Of a stretch of 64,000 nt of DNA, positions 44,095 to 57,300 are shown in pieces; the stretch's first letter is position 1; each line of letters opens with the position of its first letter. The DNA is taken from assembly GCA_037447655.1 (NCBI GenBank), contig JBBHKE010000691.1, positions 41,467 through 105,466 on the forward strand, given 5' to 3'. The translations under genes were made by a program, and so were the position numbers. The stretch comes from Zygnema cylindricum. Lineage: Eukaryota; Streptophyta; Zygnematophyceae; Zygnematales; Zygnemataceae. The notes below the pieces were generated by a model. The model saw only the letters and a list, made by a program, of their open reading frames with translations. It was not told where the DNA came from and did no database searches.

Positions 44095-47000
44095 CTCCAG
44101 TACCTCTGTAAAAACTCAGAATTTTTATCCTATAAAGTCAACTCATCCTCAGGCCTTCCTAGATAATGCACTTGCCAGAATATAGTATCACCGACCTTGA
44201 ACCGTTGACCAACCCAATCTATTACCCATCTGTGAACTTCAGGTTCTATAATTATTCAGGGATCCTATTCCAATTCTCCTTCAGTTGGGCGAAGATTTGC
44301 TGGTTTTAATTGGCTGATGTGTATCACTTGATGAATCTTTGTTGAAGGCGACAAGTCCAATTTGGCAGCAACTGACGATATCATCTCGGTTACGGTAAAT
44401 GGTCCAGTGTAATTAGGAGCAAATTTTCCCGTAGGATCCGATTGTCCCTCGATCTTGCACCTGTAATGAGTTGTAGAAAGCCAAACCTTGTCACCTGTGC
44501 GTAACACCCGATCACCCCGTTTGCGGTTAGCATTTAATTCTTGCCTCCTTTGTGCCTCCACTAATGAATCCTGGACAGTTTTCCAAATTGTTTGAATGTA
44601 TTCCCAAAAATCTGTTCCAGAACCCCTATTCTCTTGAGTGACCCCTGTTATTAAGTCCAATGCTTCTCTAGGTTGGTATCCGTATGCAACTTTAAATGGC
44701 GAGAATCTTGTACTAGCATGTTTACATGAATTGTATGCAAATTCCATTAATGGCAATTTAGATTCCCATGTGTTATGAACTCCACTGCAAACAGTCCTAA
44801 GCATTTCCTCTAGTGTACGGTTCATCCTTTCTGTTTGTCCATCTGTCTGAGGATGATAAGCGGTACTCATTTTGAATTCAGTGCCTAAATGTTGATGCAA
44901 TTCTTTCCAAAATGCAGATGTAAATTTAGAATCCCTATCGCTGACTATAGACAGTGGAACTCCATGATGTCTAACCACGTTGTCAAAATATAACTTTGCA
45001 ATATCTACAACTGAATGAGTAGTTTTGCAAGGGATAAAGATTGCCATTTTAGTGAACCTATCGAATACGACCATGATACTGTCATTTTTTCTAGATGTAG
45101 CTGGTAACCTGAAAATAAAATCCATACTGATTGATTCCCATGGTTTTTCGGGGATATCTAAAGGTTTTAAAAGACCTCTAGGTTTCTGGTTACTAGGTTT
45201 ACTCTGTTGGCAAGGGACAGAACTTTCCACGTGTTTCGACACCTCCTTTGCCATCCCTGGCCAAAACAATCTCTTGTGCAACCGACTAAGAGTTTTATCT
45301 CAACCAAGATGTCCTATATGCTTATGGGCTTCCTGTAAAAGTTGTTTTCTCAAGTCTCCCATTTCAGGGATGCATAACCTATCCCCTAATCGCAAATACA
45401 GTAAACCATCTTCTATTCTAAAGTTTTTGACATGCCTCTCATTCAGTGGGTCAGAATTCCCTCCCAAAATATTCTTGCAAATCACAATAAAATAAGGATC
45501 TTTATCATAACCATATCTAACTGTATCCAAAAACAATTCATCTTGAACCATAACACTTATTTCAAAACATCTACTTAATGGATCTGCGACTACATTTGTT
45601 TTCCCAGGAATATGTTTGACATTAAATTTGAAATATGCTAATTTTTGCATCCACCTAACCTGTCTGCCAGTCATAATCTGCGCATCACTTAATCTCTATA
45701 AATAAGAGAGTGCTTTATTATCACAGTGAACTGTAAATTCTTTATATGCAAATAACAACGCCATTTCACCAATGCATGTACAATTGCAAGTAATTCCTTT
45801 TCCTGTGCTGTATAGTTTTTTTCAGCATCATTAAATTTTCTGGACTCAAAAGCAATAGAATTAAAGTGCTTACCAACTTTCTGACTTATGACTGCACCTA
45901 AACCTTTATCAGATGCATATGTAGTGATCACAACTTCAAATTCTCCAGCAGGGTCAGGATACACCAGTGTAGGGGCAGAGGTCAACTTCCGTTTTAGTTC
46001 ATTGAATGCTCTCTCTTGATCAGCTCCCCACACAAACGTCTCCTTTTCCCGAAGTAAATCCGTTAAAGGTGCGGCAATCATACTGAAGTTCTTTATAAAT
46101 TTCCTGTAGTAAGTGGCCAATCCCAAAAATGATCTAACTTCCGTGACATTAGTAGGTTGGTTCCAATTTTGGATTGCAGTGATTTTGGATGGATTTGTTT
46201 TAACACCTTCCCCACTAACTATATGTCCCAAAAATAATTGTTCACTTTTAAGAAAGCTAGATTTTGACAATTTTCCATATAATTTTCTTTCTTTTAACCT
46301 TTCTAACACTTTTCTTAAATGAATTACATGTTGTTCTCTAGATTCACTGTAAATTAGAATATCATCAATAAACACCTAAACAAACTCATCTATGTAATCC
46401 GAAAAAGTTTGGTTCATTAATCTTTGGTAAGTAGGCGGAGCATTCGTTAAGCCGAATGGCATCACTATCCATTCAAAATGACCCACCCTAGTCCTGAAAG
46501 CAGTTTTATCAACATCCTCAATTCTAATTGGCACCTGATTAAAGCCACTACGCAGGTCAATCAACGAAAATATTTTAGCACCTTTTAAACAATCTATCAA
46601 ATCAAAAATTAAAGGTAACGGATACTTATCCTTCACCGTAATCTTGTTCAGACTACAATAATCGACACACATTCTCAACGTTCCATCCTTCTTTTTGACG
46701 AAAAGAACTAGTGCTCCGTACGGTGATTTGCTGAGTTGAATATGTCCTTTCTCTACGAGTTCTTTGATGTGTTTTTTTAACTCCTCTTGCTCAAAGAAAC
46801 TGTGTTTATAAATTCCTTTGACAGGAGGATTACATCCAGGTTTAAGGTTAATAACATGTTCTACATCTCGGGAAGGTGGCCTTCCCGAGGGTAAATCACT
46901 TGGGAAAACATCTTGATATTCAAAAATCAAATCCTTAACAACAACATTAGATGTATTAATGTCAGTTACAAAATCAGATTTTAGTTTTTCGAAAGTTTTA

Positions 47001-47716
47001 GTGGTGTCAGATTTAGGGATGACATCAATGTTAGTGTTTTCTCCCCCCCCTTCATCAGTAACTGCCTCAGTTACTAATAACAAGAAAGCATGATTCGTTT
47101 TATCTTTTAAGTGTTTTTTAAATTGTTTAGCAGATATCAAACCTTCTACTCCTAATCTGGTTATGTTATTTATATGATTCCTATGCAATTTCTTAGGAGA
47201 TAATGCTTGCAAAACCTTCCAACCGTTTTCAAACTTCACTTTTAAGGTGTTAATTTCCCAATTAATTTGAGGATTATGTTCTGTTAACCAAGGCTTTCCC
47301 AGAATTAGTTCTTCACTTCCCAAATTCATTATTTCACACACAACTTTCATTTTATGACCTTGGATATCAACTTCTATCGTGTCAGTTTGTAAGTCTAATG
47401 TGGACTTATTACCATTTGCCACTTGAACATGTAAAGGCTTTTCCCTTATGACAGTAGGAATTTTATTTTCCTCTACAAACTTATGTGAAATAAAATTATG
47501 TGTGGCACCTGAATCAACCATTACTTTCAACAGTTTTCCTTCCATTAATGACTCAAATCTAATCAAACTGTGTCTGGTGTCATCATTACTTAATTGTCCT
47601 AACATAGGTCTGTTGTTGAGAATTTCATCAGAAGGATTCTTTAAACTATGCAGTGTAGTGAGAATCATAATAAATTCAGCTATCCTAACTTTTCCATTCA
47701 TTAATTTGCCCTCCAA
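44095..47716 (-). pseudogene. Pol of gypsy G1 (protease, RT, RNase H, integrase, chromodomain)
   Basis: Protease [13 protein letters not shown] with [35 protein letters not shown] and VFIDDILIYS, with a TAG two codons before that box; RNase H with ITTYASDKGLGAVIS, where the first catalytic Asp (TDAS) is Tyr. Integrase: the zinc finger has Ser for the first Cys (HVESSVPCQQ), the core is [13 protein letters not shown] and QTERMNRTLEE (D, D, E). After a TAG and a TGA the tail reads EPEVHRWVIDWVGQRF and then TIFWQVHYLGRPEDELTL, a chromodomain-like fold. A TGA at 45297 replaces the Arg found in G2. Confidence 0.8.
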
Positions 47717-48174
47717 AGTTAACTCTTTAACTTCTGGATCCGGTTGACTAAACTGAGGACTTTCAGTTAGTCCTTTCCATTTCCCACCTCCTTACCATTT
47801 GCCACTTGAACATGTAAAGGCTTTTCCCTTATGACAGTAGGAATTTTATTTTCCTCTACAAACTTATGTGAAATAAAATTATGTGTGGCACCTGAATCAA
47901 CCATTACTTTCAACGGTTTTCCTTCCATTAATGACTCGAATCTAATCAAACTCTGTCTGGTGTCATCATTACTTAACTGTACTAACATAGGTCTGTTGTT
48001 GAGAATTTCATCAGAAGGATTCTTTAAACTATGCAGTGTAGTGAGAATCATATTAAATTCAGCTATCCTAACTTTTCCATTCATTAATTTGCCCTCCAAA
48101 GTTAACTCTTTAACTTCTGGATCCGGTTGACTAAACTGAGGACTTTCAGTTAGTCCTTTCCATTTCCCACCTCC
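47409..48174 (-). repeat. 383-bp tandem duplication across the protease region of G1
   Basis: Two units (47409-47791 and 47792-48174) both begin TTACCATTTGCCACTTGAAC on the plus strand and match closely. Each contains the protease motif [14 protein letters not shown] on the minus strand. The length is not a multiple of three, so the Gag-Pol frame is broken. Confidence 0.9.
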
Positions 48175-49466
48175 TGGGCTTCCTGCTCAGCTAGATATAA
48201 TGCAATATCCTCTTGGAGACCTTCATTTACATCGACTGTTTTGAGAGAACCTTTATCTGTACAGTCTTTAGCGTAATGATCTAGACCTCCACATTTGAAA
48301 CAAGTGACTTTCTTTTTGGGTTTTGTGCACTCTTTACTAAAATGTCCCTCCTCTCAACAGTTATAACAGTTAATCTTTTTCAATTGTGCACACTCAAATG
48401 CTCTATGACCCCTTTTCTGACAAATAGTGCATGTGGGGATGGTAAGGTTAGGCTTCTGAGCATTAATGTTAGGTTTAGGACTTTTAATGTACCCCCCACT
48501 ATTGTTAAATTTATTTCCTACATTAACACTATGTCCACCCCTTTGATTTCCCCTGAAGATATTTTGCCTATTCACCAGACCAGCATTCAAACCCTCTTCA
48601 ACAAATTCCTCCTCATCCCACTGTGATACTTCATTTAAATTACCCATGAGTGATCGAGTTTCCCGATTATACCCCAACTGATCCTCTAATTCCAATGACT
48701 TATCTTGTAATTCCTTCAAATTATTAAATTTTTGATGTTTTAGTTCTAATTTCAGTATAGGATTCAAATAGTTCAAGAAATGCAATTTAGCCATTTCATG
48801 AATCAAACCTATGACATGAATACTAGATGAGTCAAATTCCACAATATAATCCTTCACAGATCCAGTTTGCTTACAATTCAGCCACTTTTCTTCCATTCTG
48901 GATTTAAAAGTGACAGACAAGAAACGCGATTTGATCGCGGTTTTAAAAGTTTCCCAATCAGCATTATCAGGAATCAATTTAGACCTTCTCTGAGTATAAT
49001 ACCAAATCTGAGCATCGCCTTTCAGACAGTTAACAGCAAAAGAAGTGTAATCATCACGATCGCAATTTCTAGACCCCAAATAATATTCCATATGAAAAAT
49101 CCAAGCATCCAACTCATCAATCCTCTTACCATCAAACGATGGTGCCTCACTAATAGACAATTTCAGATCCCTTATCTTCTTAGGTCTATCATGATCATCC
49201 TCCCTAAAACTGGCATTCCTTTTACTACTCTCACCCTTTTGGTCATTCATATCATTCTTGGTCTGAATTAAGTTAATAAGTTCATCTAATTTCTCATTTG
49301 AAACATTTCCATTTTCTTTGACAACTTTTAATTCACTTTTCAATTCGGAAATAGTTTTATCCACAGCGGTAGCATGATTATTAAATCTTTTGACCAATTT
49401 CACAGTTCGCTTCTTCAACACATTCAAAGCATTTTACATTTCACGTTTCCATGCAAAATTTGCCAT
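48175..49466 (-). pseudogene. Gag of gypsy G1
   Basis: The likely start is the ATG at 49464-49466 (MANFAWKREM), followed at once by a TAA at 49434-49436, then NALNVLKKRTVKLVKR. The retrotransposon-gag domain is around 48.75-49.1 kb (AWIFHMEYYLGSRNCDRDDY, FAVNCLKGDAQIWYY). Three knuckles follow: CTICQKRGHRAFEC; CYNC-stop-EEGHFSKEC with a TGA at 48351-48353; and CFKCGGLDHYAKDC. It packages RNA in the family. Confidence 0.75.
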
Positions 49467-50231
49467 TATCACACAATTAAATCAAGCAAAAGGAAAGATA
49501 AAGTATAATTTCCCAAAGAAATTTGCTGCAGGTTTGAATTCCTTAGATTGCTCCAATCCAAAACTCCTTCTCCTTAACAAATCCTTTGAAAAGATTGAGA
49601 TCTGAGAAATTAAAAAGACATTGACAATAAGTTAGTACAAATTCAAATTTTCAATTTCTCAACATTGAAACAGAAATGTAAGAATTTCCCCACAAATTTT
49701 GCAATAGCAAAAATTGAAAGCTATCAAAGGTAAGATTTAACCAAAAAATTTGCAACAGCAAAATTGAAATCAATCAAAGGTAACAATTTAGGGTTTGAAA
49801 AGTTTTGAGTCATTTCTGGACTCCTTTGCTCTTGAAGAAGTAAAGTACTCCACTTTCCTTCTCCTCCATTAGCAAATTCCCCATTTCCCACTACATCAGG
49901 ATCTTTACTCTCTAATCCTCACATCCTAACCCTTCATGGCTTCAAGCCCTCCCTCTACACATGAATCATTGCTAGGAGAAGGCAAGTTTGTTTGGCCTCT
50001 AGGTAATTGGAGTGAGCTTCGGCAGTGGCTACACTGCCCACCCCGCCTTAGTCCTTACGACCTAAGCACGCCCCACATCTAACCAGCGGCTGCTGGCAGT
50101 GTGATCACCCAGTTTCCCTCCAATCCCCTACCACTTCACATTGTGGTTCTACCGACACAGGTTAGAGCACCCTCACCGGTCACGGCAATCGATTTTTGGG
50201 TGAGCAAACTTCTCCTTGGTTTCTAACCAAA

Positions 50232-50245
50232 GCTCCGATACTATA
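50232..50245 (-). promoter_or_regulatory. Primer-binding site of gypsy G1
   Basis: On the minus strand TATAGTATCGGAGC follows the 5' LTR. It resembles TGGTATCAGAGC, the site complementary to the 3' end of plant initiator tRNA-Met, with a few mismatches. Confidence 0.6.
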
Positions 50246-51215
50246 TGTAACAGGATCTCCTACCTCTCAGAAAATCCCATTACTACAAACAATTCCAACC
50301 ACACATTCCACACATTGGAAAACACACATCCACATTTAACAACACTCACATAAGGATAAACTGTAAATTAGAAGAAGCTTCTGTCCACATAACATTAGCT
50401 TGGTCTCTTGCCCTCGTGGCTCAACCCTTCTTATTAAAGTGTTTTCCACTACTCTCCACTCTTAATAATTCTATCTCTTAACTACTAAAACACTATTTAG
50501 TTAGTAAGAGATTTCAATGCAAAATGCCTTTTTCTCCAATTTGGTATTAATCGCTCAGGACCAAGATCAGCCGGAATTTCCACAAACTTTTCCCAAAGGA
50601 AAAGATGTCTACTCTCCTCTTACACCTCCCTATTTATCTATCATCGCCGTGGACTCGCCAGGCCAGAGTCAACGCTCCGTTTTAACAGGCTTTTACCTGG
50701 GCCAATCATTGATCAGCAAAGACTCAGACTGACCAATGCAAAAACGTGCGAAATCTCTTACTAACTACTTAGCGCTCTACTAACCAATCAAACGTTACGT
50801 TTCACTACGTAACATTTATGTGCAAAATTGCGCGCCAAACGAAACGCGACTTCGCACGATCGTGCATAACAAATTTCGCACGCGAAACTTCTTACGAAAT
50901 TCCCTTAAGTGAAAGTGACGTTTCGTACCAAAATTTGTACAAAACGAAGTACCGTGCATACTAAACGTTTCATTAGAATTTTATGAAACGTACGCGCGTA
51001 ATTTCGGTACTAATTTGACCCTTAAACCGTTTCAATGATACCCACTTGTTATTTAGACCCCACGCTGTCACCTAAATACACCCATCGCTATAACTTTTAA
51101 AATATAACTCCAAATAGCGTGATTCTTTCGCGGACGTCTACCAATTTTAGTACTCTATAATCATAACACCTAAATACCCATTTATAAACAAGTTCAATCC
51201 GCTATAACTGTTACA
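50246..51215 (-). repeat. 5' LTR of gypsy G1
   Basis: The right copy, upstream of gag on the minus strand. It differs from the 3' LTR by a small number of substitutions. Confidence 0.85.
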
Positions 51216-51649
51216 ACATGCGTACACTCAATGGCCTTGTCATACACAGGCTCTACAAAAAATGATATCGATCGTAGTACCTTTCTATACTTTACTGTTA
51301 TTTGATTAGATTGTACAAATGACATCGATCGTAGTACCTTTCTATAATTTATTGTTATTTGATTGGATTCTACTGTAGACGATAGGGGTTGTGAGAGAGA
51401 AGTAAGACTTCGCATTTTTTTGTAGGCTGTCACCTCTCTTTGAGTGTTTGTATAAATTAACATCTTTGCAAAACATATCTTATTGGCTGGTTAGCCATTT
51501 TAAGTGATTCTTTTTTCTTAGCACTCAGGGGAGTCCACAATACATCAGGGTGTAGTAAGATTGTCAACTTTTTTGCTTAGGCAGTAGTGGTTGTGGCTGA
51601 AGTGGGTTAGTTAAAAGCTACCTAAAGGCTTCCTAAATTCGGTAGTCAA

Positions 51650-53475
51650 ATGGAGAACACTGAATTGCAGGTTATGGGCCAACCCTCTAAGTGCCCACCT
51701 TCAATGGATTTGGGTTCATCTATTGGGAAGCCATAATGACAGGGGTTTTGTGCGAAAAATGATATTTGATATTGTCAATGGACAAGGTAAACGTCCACCT
51801 CAGAGAAATCTACCAGGGTTTGGTGGAATAAGGTTTCTTGCAACAATATCTACTGCGGCAAAGGAGGCAGATGATGGGGACAACAATGTGTCCGAAAAAG
51901 GGAAAGAGAAGGAGACACCTGTTTCTCCTATTTCTCCTATTACCATGACACTCGGAGCGGCGCCCGTGAAAACCGCGGAGAACAATTCCCAAATGTGGGA
52001 AGACATTTACATGGTTGCCAAAAACTTTATTCTAAGAAAACTCACTCAGGCTTTGGCAACCCCCCATCTTAACGTTTACAAGGCCGAGGAGTTGTGGGTG
52101 AGTTTGGTGGAAATCTATAAAGCTAGTAATATTCAGGAGCTCCAGTAGGCCAAACAAAAGTTAGGGAATTATACTTACAAAGGGTGAAAGATGTTAGACT
52201 ATTGTGATGATTTTTTTTTTGTATATACAGATTGAGAGTGCTAGGTGGACATGTACAATAAAGATGAAAGTTAACACTCTCATCATGAAGTTACCCGACG
52301 AGTATGAAAACATAGTGTATCGAGTACGAGAAATGACTGATAATTTATGGAATTGAAACATAGTGGTCCGGATGATATTTGTGTAGGAGAACACAGTTGA
52401 GATCGAAGAGGCGAAAAGAGCATCACAGCTCTAGCTGCACGAGGAAATCGATATGGGAAGGATACGAAGAAACCATTCAAAGGAGAGAGAGATTGGTTTG
52501 GAAGACAAAGGCCCCCAAAGGGTCTTTGTCACTTTTGCAAAATTTCGAGACACTTCATAGCGGATTGCCTCAAGCTTTCAAAGCTAAGGCTCTAATAGAA
52601 CCGTGGTGGGGGTTCTTTAGGAGGGAAGATGAACGCACTTGTCGTCACAAAAGTGGAAGGAGAGACCGAGGACAAGTCCTGTGAGGAGGAGGATGGGGAG
52701 TTTCTTCTTGACGAGAGTCTGGAGGAGAAGGAGATCCTTGGGAAACTAAAGTGTGCTCTTGGAGAAATTCGGGAAGCTCCACAGGAAGGATGGATTATCG
52801 ACTCAGGTGCATCCATGCATATGTGTCGTCATAAACACCTCTTTACTAAGCTAAGAAATATCCCTAGTGTAGAGATAGAGTATGTGGATGGGAGAGTGGT
52901 TACTACGGATCTAGTAGGGTCGGTAGACTTGAAAATCTTAGTGGAGGGTAAGACTTCTATACTAACCTTCTTAGATGTACTCTACATTCCTTAGCTGAGT
53001 AAAAATATTGTCTGTATGTCTATGTTAAATGACAAAGAGTTTGATACTTTCACTAGAAAGGGAGTCTTTACAGCTAAGTATGGGGATGAAGTCTACTTCA
53101 CGGCTGATAAGGGTAGCCAAGGAATGTTTAGGCTTAACCTGAGTAATGAAAAAATAATTCTTACTATGTTGGTGTTTCAAAGTTGATGATTTGGCATAAG
53201 CAATTGGGGCATGTGCATGTTGATAGGTTGAGGAAAATAAAAAAGCTTGGGATACTATTCAGAAACGGGATAATGAAATGATGGATGATTGTAGTGGTTG
53301 TGCTCAAGGTAAGGCTCACATACTTCCCTTTCCTAAAGCTGCCACATACAGAGGTGAGAAAGTACTACATCTGGTCCACACAGATATTTGGGGACCTGCA
53401 AAAGTACCTTCGGTTGGAGGAAAGAGGTTTATGTTGACAATAATCGATGACCGGTCTAGATACTTTAGAGTGTAA
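51650..53475 (+). pseudogene. Gag-pol remnant of copia D
   Basis: The LTR-internal ATG at 51650 reads M-E-N-T-E-L-Q and then V-M-G across the primer site, before a one-base frameshift at about 51.69 kb. Gag continues with LTQALATPHLNVYKAEELWV and a TAG at 52146. A knuckle-like CHFCKISRHFIADC is at about 52.53 kb. Protease WIIDSGASMHMC is at about 52.79 kb, then the pre-integrase block and the integrase start (CSGCAQGKAHILPFP, HTDIWGP, TIIDDRSRY), with stops between. The catalytic Asp of HTDIW is present; the rest is cut off by copia E. Confidence 0.7.
51670..51680 (+). promoter_or_regulatory. Primer-binding site of copia D
   Basis: GGTTATGGGCC directly after GAATTGCA. Same type as in A, B and F. 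Confidence 0.7.
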
Positions 53476-54347
53476 TTCCTAAAAACAAAGTTTGAAACAC
53501 CAACTTGTTAATTTGAGGCAACCGGTGACCCAAAGGAGGAAGAAGAAGCACCAGCAGATGCCATAATATTCAGATTACAAAAGAGGAAACTCTCACGGAA
53601 ACCACAAAAAGACCGACTTCACAATGAAGCCCCAAGAAAACCAGACACACACTATGTCTGCGAATTTTCCACAATATAAACAGTATAACAAAGAATCCAG
53701 ATACAGAATTTCACTTGGTTCTGCCAAAAGATCATAATGATCTTGCAATTCAAAAAGACACAAAAAACTGCTTTGCAGTTTTCCATTCACTGAATTCCTA
53801 ACTCCAAAATATTCTAAGTCCTACATATACAAAGTGAGCCTACAGCTGATCTAAACCGTACCACATTTACCGTGGTGTATCGGTACACTAAAAATTAATC
53901 AAACTAAACCTCGCCATCTACCGTACAAGTATTCGCATCAATCCTTAACCATAGCCACTGCTAAAATATGCAGTCAAAGTTAGTCCACTGAAATGACGGT
54001 TCGGTCAATATTTCTCTTCCAACAATGACGGCGAACTTCCTCCGCTGTCCGCGTATTCATTCATCACCGAAGATGAACCTTCACTTGAAAATCTGGTCCC
54101 TCAAGTAAATATGTACTTTGTCAACCAACTCAACCAAGCTTCACTTCCCCACGGACCGACACGTGTACATAGAGTGTACCAAATTTGTGAACTCCCTTTG
54201 GAGTTACATATCACACCACATCTTGTCTACATCAACTCAGTCTATACACAAAAAACTGGCTAAGTCTAGACTCTCATTCTCACACATAAGATATAGAGAG
54301 GACTAAAGGTTTCCAAAACATACACTCCCCTAAACCTTTAAACTCTC

Positions 54348-57300
54348 TCAGCCTCTAAGTCCATATGCCTCTCTACAAATCTTCAACTTTGGTGTAGGTA
54401 AAGGCTTAGTCATCATATCTGCTACCATCATCTCATCCGGCAAATAACTAAGTTTTAAAATTCTGTTCACCATGTTCTCTTTTACAAAATGCAGCTTTAT
54501 ATCAATGTGATTGCTTTTCAAGTGATGACTTGGGTTAGATGCAATCGCTATAGCAGCTTGGTTGTCACACCACACTATTTGAGGTCCATATTGCATAAAG
54601 TGAAGTTTTTGAAGGAGAGAGTTTACCCAAAGTAACTCCTTGACAGCTGAGCTAGCTCCCATGTATTCAACCTCCATTGTAGACTGAGCTGTGACTTTTT
54701 GAAGCTTGCTGCTTCAACAACATGTTCCACTTCCGATCTTTAGAATAAATCCGGTGGTGGAGCGCAGGCTTGGCATGTCTTGTGGCTCGCATCGCTCTAA
54801 GTCTGAATCTTGACCTCTTCTCCACCGAGAGCGAGTCGTAGATTGCGTGCCCCTGCAAGATATCGAAGGACCCTCTTTGCTGCCTCCGAATGCGATCTCC
54901 TCGGATTTTGTAAACTCCGGCTAAGAGCACCAACTGCAGCCGCGATGTCTGAGCGTGTGCAGTTCATGAAGTAGACTAGGCTGCCAACAATCTAACGATA
55001 TGGAATGGCAGCCATAGAATCTGCCTCCCCTAATTGAACGGTGCCATCAAAAATGACTCCTCCCTCGGTCTCCATGCCTTCCACCTTTTGCTTGAATTCC
55101 ATGGGAGTGGCACTTCCCTTTGCCTCTGCCATGCCAAACTTCTGAAGCATATTCCCAATCGCTTCCCGTTGTGTTAGATATATTATTCTCCTATCTCTAT
55201 CCTTTTCTACCTGAATCCCCATAATATACTTTGCCTCACCTAAATCTTTCATCTGAAATCTCGAATTCAAGGTTGCCTTTATTTTCTTAATCTCATTTAA
55301 TGACTTACTCAGTAGCAGCAAATCATCTACATACAGAGCAATGTAAATAGTCCCATCTTCTCGTTCTATAATATAGAATGAGTGATCTAAACTAATTCTC
55401 ACAAAACCGAGACTAGTTAGAAACTCATCTAATTTCAGATTCCACTAACGTTGAGCTTGCTTCACACCGTACAAAGAGTTCAACAGTTTACAGACCAAAT
55501 TTTCTTTTCCAGTCTCTGGATACATTTCAGGCTGCCTCATATAAATCACTTCCTCTAAATCTCCATGCAAGAAAGTTGTCTTAACATCCATCTGATGGAG
55601 TTCCATATCCTCAATGGCTGCTAAAGACAAAAGAATTCTAACAGTAGGAAACCGGACAACCGGAGAGAAAGTCTCCTCATAGTCAATTCCCTCCTTCTGA
55701 CTATACCCCTTTCCAACCAGCCGAGCCTTATATCTTTCAATAGAATTATCTGGATTTAGCTTAACTTTAAAAACCCACTAACAACCGATGGCCTTTCGAT
55801 CCGGCGAAAGCTCCACAAGCTCCCAAGTTTGAGCCTCCATTATCGATCGCATTTCATCATTTGCCGCGGAGATCCATTGATCCTTTTCCGGGGCTGAAAA
55901 GGCTTGCTGTATGGTGACTGGCTCTATTGCGGTTGCAGAAAATAGGGCATGTTCCGCCGGTTCACCTCGCAACCTGCTGCTTTGCCTTCTTCCCCCCGAA
56001 AAATCTGAGGTTGGAACTGTTGGATCCCTAAGCTACCGCCGAGGAGGAGGAGGAGGAGGAGGAGGAGGAGCTTGCTGTACAGGTATAACAACCGGAATGA
56101 CCCGAGTAGGAATAGAGGAAGAACTTGTGAAAGAGGAAAGAGGAACATTTTCAAAAATTACATATTCTTAATTTTTGGCATTTTTCTCAAAATTTGCCAT
56201 GCCAAAAACATCCACCGATTGACTTTCTTCCTTAACCTGAATATTCCTAGCAACCTGAAGAGTTTTCATATCCGGGTTGTAAACTCTATAGCCTACTGAC
56301 TCATCATCATAACCCATAAAAATTCCTGAGACAGATTTTGGATGAAGCTTAGAAACAGGAAGATTATCCAAAATAAAACATTTATTACCAAAAACCCGAA
56401 AGTGACTTACATTGGGTTTCTTTTCGGTCCACAATTCATAAGGTGTCTTCCCTTTTACCACCTTAGTTTATATTATATTCCTTATATAAGATGCACAAGA
56501 GAAAGCCTCAACCCAAAACTTGAAATCTATCCCTTTATCCAACATCATAGGTTTTACACTATCCGTTAAAGTCCGGTTAAGTCTTTCGGATACTCCGTTT
56601 TGCTCCGGAGTATAGGGAACTGTAAAGTGACGAGATATGCCGTGTTCCCTTAAATATTCCGAGAATGCATTCGAAATATATTCTCCCCAGTTGTCGCACT
56701 GAAGAGAGAGAATCGACTTCCCGTGAAGCTTTTCCGCCCACGTCCGGAAATGCTTGAAGTGAGTGAACACTTCTCTCTTCTCTTTCATGAAGTAAACTCG
56801 GTTGTACCGCGAGAATTCATCCGTAAATGTAACTAGAAACCAGATGCCACTAAAGGAAGGGACTTTAGACTGTCCCCACACGTCCAAATGAATAACTTGC
56901 AGCAAATCCGTAGCCCGATTATCCGCGGTTTGAGGTAGGGGCATCTTGTGAAGCTTCCCTAAAGCACAACCATCACATACACGAGAATCTTTTTGTCCTA
57001 ATATGACCCCATCTATCATTTTGTGTTTCACCATTTTATCAAGTTTTTCGTGATGAACATGACCGAGCCTCTTATGCCACAAAACATTTTCCGGAAGGAC
57101 ACTTGAGTATGCAAAGTCAATTTCATTAGCCAAGTCCATCCGGTACAACAAGTTTGGGCCTCTAGTTCCTACCAAGGCTACTCTCCCATCTTTGCTTACT
57201 ACCTTCTTCCCATTCTTTTGCAAAATTTCAAATCCTTTCATTTCAGCCACAAAAGTGGAAAATATTTTTTTCTTAAACTTTGGAATATAGAGAACATCAT

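Larger units (their letters stand above)
43049..51215 (-). mobile_element. Ty3/gypsy chromovirus-type element G1, complete, TSD ACATG
   Basis: LTRs of 969 and 970 bp (43049-44017 and 50246-51215) start TGTAA and end TGTTACA. The duplication ACATG is at 43044-43048 and 51216-51220. Coding is on the minus strand: Gag, protease, RT, RNase H, integrase, chromodomain. LTRs are nearly identical, so insertion was fairly recent. Even so, the ORFs carry a TAA, two TGA, several TAG, a frameshift and a 383-bp tandem duplication. It therefore probably moved with help, or decayed by point mutation. Confidence 0.9.
42454..53505 (+). mobile_element. Copia element D, 5' LTR split by gypsy G1, 3' part lost
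   Basis: The LTR begins TGTTGAAATCACTTAATTTC at 42454, is interrupted at 43048/51216 by gypsy G1, and resumes from 51221 to ...GAATTGCA at 51669, total about 1.04 kb. It matches the solo LTR at 13271-14273. The primer site GGTTATGGGCC follows. The inner part reaches the integrase (TDIWGPAKVPSVGGKRF, then TIIDDRSRY) and stops at copia E. No 3' LTR is in the window. Confidence 0.75.

Noticed and set aside
49421-49427. Gypsy gag start at the non-ATG codon near 49427
   Set aside because: An ATG at 49464-49466 in the same frame gives the natural start (MANFAWKREM); the frame looks shorter only because of a TAA eleven codons in.
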